From Nitrospirae bacterium GWC2_57_9 (GTDB lineage: Bacteria > Nitrospirota > UBA9217), in assembly GCA_001805085.1 (NCBI GenBank), contig MHEA01000242.1, positions 5,476 through 10,959 on the forward strand: a stretch of 5,484 nt of DNA. The letters run 5' to 3'. Numbering within the stretch: the first letter of the stretch is position 1; every line of letters begins with the position of its first letter. Both the position numbers and the translations under genes were made by a program. The notes beneath the pieces were generated by a model. It was not told the DNA's origin. It saw only the letters and a program-made list of their open reading frames with translations, and did no database searches. Below, piece after piece: positions 1 to 4,488 of the stretch.

Positions 1-353
1 AAAATGAAGCTGCCCATGACCACGGAGTTGTTGAACTTCTGGATGCGCCAGATCGTGGAATTGTACATTGCGGTCCAGATCCCCTCCAGGGGCGCGGCCG
101 ACAGAACCGCAAGGCCGATGGCATGAAAGAGCGGGTCCAGGATATAGGCAATGCCGGCGAAGAACGCCATCCCGAGCAAGTATGCCGAGAGGTTCACGCG
201 GAGCGCGAACACGGTGAACAGGACCAGGAGATTGATCGGCGTGAAGAACGGCAGGAACCCGCTGAACATCGAGAAGCTGAACGCCAGGCTTATCTGGGCC
301 GGGTCGTTCTCGGAGTTCAGCACCTTCAACAGCTTTGCGAGCATTCGGATCAT
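1..353 (-). CDS. TIGR03546-type membrane protein, 5' part (C-terminus off the left edge)
   Basis: An open minus-strand frame starts at the ATG complementary to 351-353 and gives 117 codons before the window ends. A GAGG Shine-Dalgarno five bases upstream supports this ATG over the Met three codons later. The protein starts MIRMLAKLLKVLNSEN and contains DPAQISLAFSFSMFSGFLPF, the stretch ALRVNLSAYLLGMAFFAGIA, then YILDPLFHAIG and YNSTIWRIQKFNNS. From memory, this order (LxKxLKxLNSE, an NLLVL...LRVNLSA core, LDPLFH, W/FNNT or FNNS) is that of the TIGR03546 family, a conserved protein of about 160 residues and unknown function, usually encoded next to a TIGR03545 protein. Hydrophobic segments at about residues 21-53 and 57-87 suggest an inner-membrane protein with two or three helices in this part. 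No function can be assigned. The partner gene, if present, would lie beyond position 1. It is codirectional with pgi, but 288 bp and a hairpin separate them, so it is probably a separate unit. Confidence 0.75.
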   Translation of the reverse strand, partial: MIRMLAKLLKVLNSENDPAQISLAFSFSMFSGFLPFFTPINLLVLFTVFALRVNLSAYLLGMAFFAGIAYILDPLFHAIGLAVLSAAPLEGIWTAMYNSTIWRIQKFNNSVVMGSFI

Positions 354-372
354 AGGCACCTCGAAGGGGATA

Positions 373-402
373 AAATAACTGCTGTCCCGCGATGCGGGGC
401 AG
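373..402 (-). terminator. GC-rich hairpin with U-rich tail between pgi and the TIGR03546-type gene
   Basis: Read on the minus strand, CTG-c-CCCGC-ATC-GCGGG-a-CAG (402 down to 382) forms an eight-pair stem with one internal mismatch and a three-base loop. It is followed by TTATTTTAT. This could end transcripts coming from pgi just before the next codirectional gene. The U tract is interrupted and the following ATG is only about 20 bases away, so it could also be a leader hairpin of that gene. On the plus strand the internal mismatch becomes a U-G pair, but no T-run follows there. Confidence 0.35.
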
Positions 403-439
403 GCGGTGTAACATAAAAAAGCATGGATCAAACCCTATC

Positions 440-615
440 TCACACGAAACCACGGAGACACGAAGGGAATCGAGATCTTCAACAACAGTAGCAAACGTCC
501 TTCGGCACAGGCGGCAGAACTTGCCTCCCTGTTTTCGCGACCACCTGGTAATTCGGTATTAAGCCTATCGTTCTCGATTCCCGCTTTTCTTCGTGGGCTT
601 CGTGGCTTCGTGTGA
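440..615. repeat. Inverted repeat element A (CACGAAG type), just downstream of pgi
   Basis: The left arm is 440-475 and the right arm is 572-615, around a 96-base spacer. In inward orientation both arms start TCACACGAA, continue through CCACG and CACGAAG units, and end GGGAATCGAGA. Aligned by eye, 33 of 36 left-arm positions match, and the right arm has one extra base plus a seven-base insertion. The outer part of each arm is a degenerate tandem of CACGAAG-like octamers, while the inner 11 bases (465-475 and 572-582) are unique sequence in perfect inverted match. The outer edge of the right arm is 27 bases past the pgi stop codon. I see no open frame or transposase inside, so it resembles a small non-autonomous palindromic element or a large 3' UTR structure. 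It shares its unit style with elements B and C. Confidence 0.8.
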
Positions 616-641
616 AAATTGGATTTTTTAGCTTTGGCTTC

Positions 642-2234
642 TTACTTCCCGATCGAATATTTCGATTCGAATACCCTCGCTCCGGGTTCCTTCTTCACCC
701 CATGGTCGGGATTGGCTGCAGCGTGCTCCAGGATCTTGAATATCGCCTCGGTGCTGTTCTCCGTCATGAGCGCCGCGGCGAGCTCTTCGGCCGAGAAGGC
801 CTTGCCGTAGTTCGTGGTCAGATAGGTGATCACGGTCTGCTGCAGCCTGATGATCTCGCCGGCCATCTTCTTGCCCGCTTCCACGCCCGGCTGGTGATAG
901 GCATTGATGTTCACGAGCGAGGCATAGAGGCCCACGGCCCGCTCGTACAGGGCGATGAGCGCCCCCAGGGACCGGGCACCGAGATTCTCGACGATTATGG
1001 TAAGGGACTCGCGGTTGTTCTCGAACAGCGCGTTCCGGGTGCCCTGGAGATAGGCGTTCAGGTAGTCGCCGCTCGTAACGCCGGGCTCGACCTCGATGGA
1101 ATTGCCGCTTCGGTCATGCAGCACTTCGATGAAGGTCGCGAAAAAGTTGTTCACGCCCTCCCGGAGCTGCTGCACATAGGCATGCTGGTCCGTGGCCCCC
1201 TTGTTCCCGTAGACCGCGATGCCCTGGTTCACGATCTTGCCGTTCAGGTCCTTTTCCTTGCCCAGGGATTCCATGACAAGCTGCTGGAGATATTTCGAGA
1301 AGAGCATGAGGCGGTCCTTATAAGGAAGGATCACCATGTCCCTGGCGCCGCGACCGCCGGTGGCATGGTACCAGCACAGGGCCAGGAGTGCTGCGGGATT
1401 TTCAGTGGTTCTGTTCGAGCGTGTTGCCTGATCGCAGGAAGCGGCTCCCTGTAATAAGTCTTCTATATTAATGCCCTGCAAAGCAGCCGGAAGCAGCCCA
1501 ACCGCTGAGGTCACTGAAGTTCTCCCACCAACCCAATCCCACATGGGGAAAATTGCCCGCCACTTGTTGCTTTTTGCTATTTCAAACAGCCTGCTCCCCA
1601 CTCCTGTTATCGCGACAGCGTGGTTCTCGAAAGACAACCCGGCTTTGCGAAATGCTGCGGCCGCTTCGAGCATTCCGTTCCTGGTCTCGACGGTGCCGCC
1701 GCTCTTGGAAATGACGATGGTAAGGGTTTCCTGCAGGTCTTTCCCGATCTCCGCCAGGACCTTGTCGATCCCGTCGGGGTCGGTGTTATCCAGAAAGAAA
1801 GTCTTCAGGGGATCGTTGGATGATGCGAGCGCATCGCTGATGAATTGCGGGCCGAGCGCGGACCCGCCGATGCCGATGATCAACATTTTCGTGAAACGGG
1901 GGCGTTGGGGCGGGCAGATCTTCCCGGCGTGGACCGATGAGGTGAACTCCTTGATCAGCCGGAGCGTGTCCGCGATCTCACGCTTGATGTCCGGAGCCGG
2001 AGCCAACTCCGGTGCCCGAAGCCAGTAATGCCCGACCATCCGGTTCTCGTCGGGATTGGCGATTGCGCCGCCTTCGAGAGCGTCCATGGCCTGGTAAGCC
2101 TTCTGCATCTGCGGCTCCATGGTCTCGAAGAAGGGGTCGCTGAAATTCATCCTGCTGGTGTCGAGCCTCAGGCCGATAGCAGGAACGTAGCAGATATTTT
2201 TTTTGTAGCGCTCCCAGAGAGATGAAGAATTCAT
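642..2234 (-). CDS. pgi: Glucose-6-phosphate isomerase
   Basis: Interconverts glucose-6-phosphate and fructose-6-phosphate in the cytoplasm, serving glycolysis, gluconeogenesis and sugar-nucleotide supply. The 530-residue protein is complete. It shows the first SIS phosphosugar-binding domain with GIGGSALGP at 121-129 and SKSGGT at 176-181 followed by ET. WVGGRTS at 234-240 is the form of PGI signature 1 found in cyanobacterial/Chlorobium-type enzymes, with Thr where many PGIs have Phe or Tyr. By family comparison the catalytic residues are Glu322 in MESLGK, His351 in TDQHAYVQQLREG and Lys455 in GVEAGKK (signature 2). The length suits this subgroup, which is shorter than the E. coli or animal enzymes. 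The ATG is well placed: GAGGA at 2241-2245 (complement) precedes it by six bases. A TTGATG-N18-TATAAT promoter lies about 80 bases upstream and there is no codirectional gene close by, so it is likely monocistronic. Codon use shifts toward A/T-ending codons over residues about 190-282. Palindromic elements A and B flank the gene. Confidence 0.97.
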   Translation of the reverse strand: MNSSSLWERYKKNICYVPAIGLRLDTSRMNFSDPFFETMEPQMQKAYQAMDALEGGAIANPDENRMVGHYWLRAPELAPAPDIKREIADTLRLIKEFTSSVHAGKICPPQRPRFTKMLIIGIGGSALGPQFISDALASSNDPLKTFFLDNTDPDGIDKVLAEIGKDLQETLTIVISKSGGTVETRNGMLEAAAAFRKAGLSFENHAVAITGVGSRLFEIAKSNKWRAIFPMWDWVGGRTSVTSAVGLLPAALQGINIEDLLQGAASCDQATRSNRTTENPAALLALCWYHATGGRGARDMVILPYKDRLMLFSKYLQQLVMESLGKEKDLNGKIVNQGIAVYGNKGATDQHAYVQQLREGVNNFFATFIEVLHDRSGNSIEVEPGVTSGDYLNAYLQGTRNALFENNRESLTIIVENLGARSLGALIALYERAVGLYASLVNINAYHQPGVEAGKKMAGEIIRLQQTVITYLTTNYGKAFSAEELAAALMTENSTEAIFKILEHAAANPDHGVKKEPGARVFESKYSIGK

Positions 2235-2277
2235 GATGTATCCTCGCCGCTGAAAGGACAGAAAGATCGCGGAGAAG

Positions 2278-2283
2278 CCTCCT
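2278..2283 (-). other. Orphan perfect AGGAGG in the pgi leader
   Basis: The complement of 2278-2283 reads AGGAGG, a better Shine-Dalgarno than the GAGGA used by pgi, yet it lies 43 bases before the pgi ATG and no ATG, GTG or TTG follows at a suitable distance. GGAG-GCTT-CTCC here can fold into a four-pair stem with a four-base loop that would mask it. It may be a chance match, a ribosome standby site or a remnant. The pgi frame is open through this region but offers no usable start. Confidence 0.3.
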
Positions 2284-2316
2284 GTAGGTCGAATTGCCGG
2301 GTGGTTATTCCTTCAA

Positions 2317-2346
2317 ATTATAAACAGAGCCGGACAAGTGCATCAA
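2317..2346 (-). promoter_or_regulatory. Sigma70-type promoter of pgi
   Basis: On the minus strand, TTGATG (2346-2341; four of six to TTGACA) is followed by an 18-base spacer and a perfect TATAAT (2322-2317). Transcription would start near 2310, giving a leader of about 76 bases before the pgi ATG. The -35 box lies 23 bases from the edge of element B, so that element sits where an upstream activator or a neighbouring transcript could influence pgi. Confidence 0.65.
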
Positions 2347-2369
2347 AATCAAAATGGAAGCATACATTA

Positions 2370-2460
2370 CCGCGAAGACCCAAGGGACGCGAAGGAAACC
2401 CTCATGCAATCTTTTTGTTTAACCCTTCGGGCTTTTGCCTTCCTCGCGCTCTTCGCTTGC
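2370..2460. repeat. Inverted repeat element B (CGCGAAG type), upstream of the pgi promoter
   Basis: The left arm (about 2370-2398) reads as three octamer/nonamer units: CGCGAAGA, a decayed CCCAAGGGA, and CGCGAAGGA. The right arm (about 2434-2460), read inward, gives GCGAAGAG then CGCGAGGAAGG. The exact pairings I can place are GCGAAG (2372-2377) with CTTCGC (2451-2456) and CGCGA (2388-2392) with TCGCG (2444-2448), separated by a bulge. The inner spacer is about 35 bases and contains another unit-like CCCGAAGG on the minus strand. It is clearly the same style as elements A and C but more diverged, with weaker arm symmetry. Confidence 0.55.
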
Positions 2461-2465
2461 ACCCG

Positions 2466-2534
2466 CGTTACGACGTTACGAATGGTAGGCCGGAGTGCAG
2501 GGCGCGCCTTGACGGTTCATTTTTTTCGTTACGA
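2466..2534. repeat. Three copies of octamer CGTTACGA (two in tandem, one 45 bp away)
   Basis: CGTTACGA occurs at 2466-2473 and again immediately at 2474-2481, then at 2527-2534. A near match, ATTACGAT, starts at 2551. The tandem pair begins beside the right edge of element B. Three exact copies within 69 bp of non-coding sequence look more than accidental and could be binding sites for a regulator of pgi or of the 79-codon gene, but nothing in the sequence names the protein. Confidence 0.5.
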
Positions 2535-2573
2535 TTTTATCATCGACATGATTACGATACAATGGGTTATCCG

Positions 2574-2813
2574 CTACTTCCCGTACACCTCGCGGATCCT
2601 GCGCCCGAGCTCGCGCAGGGCCTCGGAAAAACTCTTGCCCTGGTCCATCAGCTCCCGCACGACCTCGGCCTCGCTGAGCTCGGTGATGACCTCGTCACTG
2701 CCGTCCGCCACATTGCACTCGTTTTCTCCCTTATCCACCTGCTGCCGGATGCAGGATTCGATCTGGTCGGCGGAATACTTCTCTACTATCTTTTTTAATT
2801 CTTTCGTTTCCAT
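2574..2813 (-). CDS. Small protein of unknown function with two cysteines
   Basis: A 79-residue protein starts from the ATG complementary to 2811-2813 and ends at TAG. A TTG three codons upstream is possible, but neither start has a clear Shine-Dalgarno; ATG is preferred as the stronger codon. I do not recognise a named family, although the style (a short KxLKxxVEKYxxxQIExCIRQQ opening) looks like a conserved small protein rather than a chance frame. It has good codon bias and plausible amphipathic helices at about residues 4-28, 46-57 and 61-77, the last being highly basic (LGRRIREVYGK). Cys21 and Cys33 bracket IRQQVDKGENE, so a disulfide or metal site is conceivable but unproven. There is no signal peptide or membrane segment, so it is probably cytoplasmic. 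It is divergent from mnmE, with 129 bp between starts. It may be a small regulator or adaptor, but no function is assigned. Confidence 0.7.
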   Translation of the reverse strand: METKELKKIVEKYSADQIESCIRQQVDKGENECNVADGSDEVITELSEAEVVRELMDQGKSFSEALRELGRRIREVYGK

Positions 2814-2832
2814 GGAAGTCAACCACAGGATT

Positions 2833-2841
2833 ATTCTAGCA
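2833..2841 (-). promoter_or_regulatory. Extended -10 candidate for the 79-codon gene
   Basis: The complement of 2833-2841 reads TGC-TAGAAT: an extended -10 TGn motif joined to a hexamer with five of six matches to TATAAT. The best -35 at 17 bases is TTTTCT, which is poor, as is usual for extended -10 promoters. Transcription would begin near 2826, giving a leader of about 12 bases before the ATG at 2813. Confidence 0.45.
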
Positions 2842-2926
2842 TAGAAGCACGGAACAGAAAAGAAATTCCTGATCTGCGCCTGAACAGCACCTGCGCCAAA
2901 AAGAGCTTTTTAGGTATTCCCCATTA

Positions 2927-2935
2927 TGGTAAGAT
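2927..2935 (+). promoter_or_regulatory. Extended -10 candidate for mnmE, implying a leaderless or nearly leaderless mRNA
   Basis: TGG-TAAGAT at 2927-2935 fits an extended -10 (TGn plus four of six to TATAAT). The -35 position holds only TTTTTA (three of six). The usual start distance of six to eight bases puts transcription at about 2942-2943, directly on the mnmE ATG. This agrees with the lack of a Shine-Dalgarno in front of mnmE, but the motif is short and could be chance. Confidence 0.35.
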
Positions 2936-2942
2936 ACGGCCC

Positions 2943-4316
2943 ATGCAGGACGGGGATACTATTTGCGCTGTTTCAACGCCGCCGGGGGAAGGCGGGATCG
3001 GCATCATCCGCATCAGCGGCAGAGATGCGGTTTCCATCGCGGCTTCCGTATTCAGGCCCGGCACGGGGCACGCACAGTTCGGCAGGCAGTCGCACAGACT
3101 GCATTACGGCCACGTCATTGCGCCGGACACCGGGGAGCGGATCGATGAGGCGCTGGTGAGCGTCATGCTTGCGCCGGCGACCTATACCCGCGAGGATGTG
3201 GTCGAGATCAACTGCCATGGCGGCATGCTGCCGCTCTCCCGCACGCTGTCCCTCCTGATCGCGGCAGGCGCCCGCCAGGCCGAGCCCGGCGAATTCACGA
3301 AACGCGCTTTTCTGAACGGCCGGATCGACCTGAGCCAGGCGGAAGCGGTCATGGACATCATCGCGGCCAGGACAGAGCTGAGCCACAAGGCCGCGAACGA
3401 GCTGCTTCTGGGCGGACTGTCCCGGGAGATCGCCATGCTTCGGGACAAGCTGATCGCGGTCATGGCCTCTGTCGAGGCTGCCATTGATTTTCCCGAAGAA
3501 GACACCGAAAGCGTGAACGGGAAATCTGTGAAGGACGAGATCGCAGCCGTGGTCCGCGGGATCGACGACATGCTCTCCACCGTGACCAGCGGCAGGATCC
3601 TTCGGGAAGGCTTTGCCACAACGATAGTGGGCAGGCCGAACGTGGGGAAGTCCTCGCTGCTGAACGCGCTGCTCCGCCAGGACCGTGCTATCGTGACCGA
3701 TGTGCCGGGCACGACGCGCGATGTGCTCGAAGAGTACCTGAACATATCCGGCGTGCCCCTCCGGATCGTGGACACGGCCGGGATACGGCATACCCGGGAC
3801 ATCGTGGAGCAGGAGGGCGTTCGCAGGAGCCTTGCGGCGATCGAGGCCGCGGACATCGTGCTGGTGGTGCTCGACGGGTCTTGCGAACTGACCGAAGAGG
3901 ACCAGCGAGTGCTGAACGGCGTCCACGACAGGCCGTCGATCATGGTCATCAACAAGGGTGACCTCCCGAGGAAACTGAGGACCTTGCGAAAGCCGGAGAA
4001 CGAGGTCACCCTTTCCTGCCGGACCGGCGAGGGTATGGACGACCTGCGGCGGGCGATCTCGGCGCTGGTCCTGCAAGGCGCCGTGCCTCCGGGCAGAGGG
4101 CATGCGTGGGCGATCAACCAACGGCATCAGACGGCCCTCGAGCAGGCAAAGGAGAGCTTGCGGAAAGTTTCCGAATCGATCTCATCGGGTCTCTCGCCCG
4201 AGTTCATCGCCCTGGACCTCCGGGCAGCGCTGGATCAGCTTGGCATTGTGATCGGAGCGACCTGTACCGAGGACATCCTGGAGCGGATCTTTAGTGATTT
4301 CTGTATCGGGAAGTAA
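2943..4316 (+). CDS. mnmE: tRNA modification GTPase MnmE (TrmE)
   Basis: GTP-hydrolysing half of the MnmE-MnmG complex, which installs the aminomethyl or carboxymethylaminomethyl group on C5 of wobble uridine 34 of several tRNAs in the cytoplasm. The 457-residue protein is complete and of family length. The N-terminal folate-binding/dimerisation domain spans about residues 1-120 (ICAVSTPPGEGGIGIIRISG near the start, NCHGG at 90-94, PGEFTKRAFLNGRIDLSQAE at 115-134). A helical domain follows. The inserted Ras-like G domain has G1 GRPNVGKS at 230-237, G2 GTTRD at 256-260, G3 DTAG at 277-280, G4 NKGD at 337-340 and a G5-like LSCR near 357, with Cys where Ala is common. The C-terminal FCIGK at 453-457, bearing the catalytic-loop Cys of the family, is intact. 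No in-frame alternative start lies just upstream. No clear Shine-Dalgarno precedes the ATG. It is followed by mnmG on the same strand after 172 bp. Confidence 0.98.
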   Translation: MQDGDTICAVSTPPGEGGIGIIRISGRDAVSIAASVFRPGTGHAQFGRQSHRLHYGHVIAPDTGERIDEALVSVMLAPATYTREDVVEINCHGGMLPLSRTLSLLIAAGARQAEPGEFTKRAFLNGRIDLSQAEAVMDIIAARTELSHKAANELLLGGLSREIAMLRDKLIAVMASVEAAIDFPEEDTESVNGKSVKDEIAAVVRGIDDMLSTVTSGRILREGFATTIVGRPNVGKSSLLNALLRQDRAIVTDVPGTTRDVLEEYLNISGVPLRIVDTAGIRHTRDIVEQEGVRRSLAAIEAADIVLVVLDGSCELTEEDQRVLNGVHDRPSIMVINKGDLPRKLRTLRKPENEVTLSCRTGEGMDDLRRAISALVLQGAVPPGRGHAWAINQRHQTALEQAKESLRKVSESISSGLSPEFIALDLRAALDQLGIVIGATCTEDILERIFSDFCIGK

Positions 4317-4326
4317 GCTGTTTTTC

Positions 4327-4470
4327 CCGCAAAGGCGCAACACAGAGATCCAAATGAAATAGCCGAAAAAGGCCTGCCTCGCGCAAAGACGCAAAGGTTT
4401 AAACTGCTTAACGTCATTAAATAACTCGGCTGCATTAGCTTTTCTTGGCGCCTTTGCGGCTTTGCGCGAG
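4327..4470. repeat. Inverted repeat element C (CGCAAAG type) with a third competing arm, between mnmE and mnmG
   Basis: The main arms are CTCGCGCAAAGACGCAAAGG at 4378-4397 and its inverted copy at 4451-4470: 20 positions with one difference, around a 53-base spacer. A further unit tract begins ten bases after the mnmE stop; its CCGCAAAGGCGC (4327-4338) is a perfect 12-base inverted match to 4448-4459, inside and just beside the right arm. The right arm can therefore pair with either left tract but not both. If mnmE and mnmG are co-transcribed this region is mRNA, and the right arm ends 18 bases before the mnmG ATG. No T-run follows the stems, so a classical intrinsic terminator is unlikely. 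Confidence 0.8.
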
Positions 4471-4488
4471 ATAGCTTTTGCTTCTATT

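Larger units (their letters stand above)
2235..2573. other. Gene-free region between pgi and the 79-codon gene
   Basis: This 339-bp stretch holds the pgi leader and promoter, inverted repeat element B and three CGTTACGA octamers, each listed separately. Short open frames exist but lack codon bias, ribosome binding sites or recognisable products. A small ATCAT-cgac-ATGAT hairpin lies near 2539-2552 with the T-run on its wrong side for a minus-strand terminator, so I see no convincing intrinsic terminator for the 79-codon gene. Confidence 0.6.

Noticed and set aside
440..615. CRISPR array
   Set aside because: Units are 8-9 bases, adjacent and inverted between arms, without 25-40 base repeats and regular unique spacers; no cas gene is seen.
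612..1454. Long plus-strand open frame opposite pgi (and others at 1471-2028 and 2028-2225)
   Set aside because: Antisense shadows of the pgi coding sequence, whose motifs are clear on the minus strand. The predicted products have no domain order.
2301..2844. Overlapping plus-strand frames of 165 and 168 codons over the pgi-upstream gap and the small gene
   Set aside because: They run through the palindromic repeat and antisense to the 79-codon gene, with no ribosome binding site or recognisable protein.
2973..4127. 384-codon minus-strand open frame, plus 3182-4117, opposite mnmE
   Set aside because: Antisense shadows of mnmE caused by high GC and codon bias. The Arg/His/Pro-rich or Ser-rich products match nothing.
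642..4316. The 13-base match ATCGGGAAGTAAG at the 3' ends of both pgi and mnmE
   Set aside because: Both proteins end in IGK-stop. In MnmE this is the conserved FCIGK end, and similarity beyond the stop is absent, so coincidence is the simplest reading.
4307..4329. CGGGAA...TTCCCG hairpin at the mnmE stop as a terminator
   Set aside because: Only six pairs with an 11-base loop, and the T-run lies inside the loop side instead of after the stem.
4363..4488. N-terminal extension of MnmG from upstream in-frame codons, such as TTG at 4462
   Set aside because: The extension would translate the repeat element. The family's conserved start aligns with the ATGs at 4489/4495.
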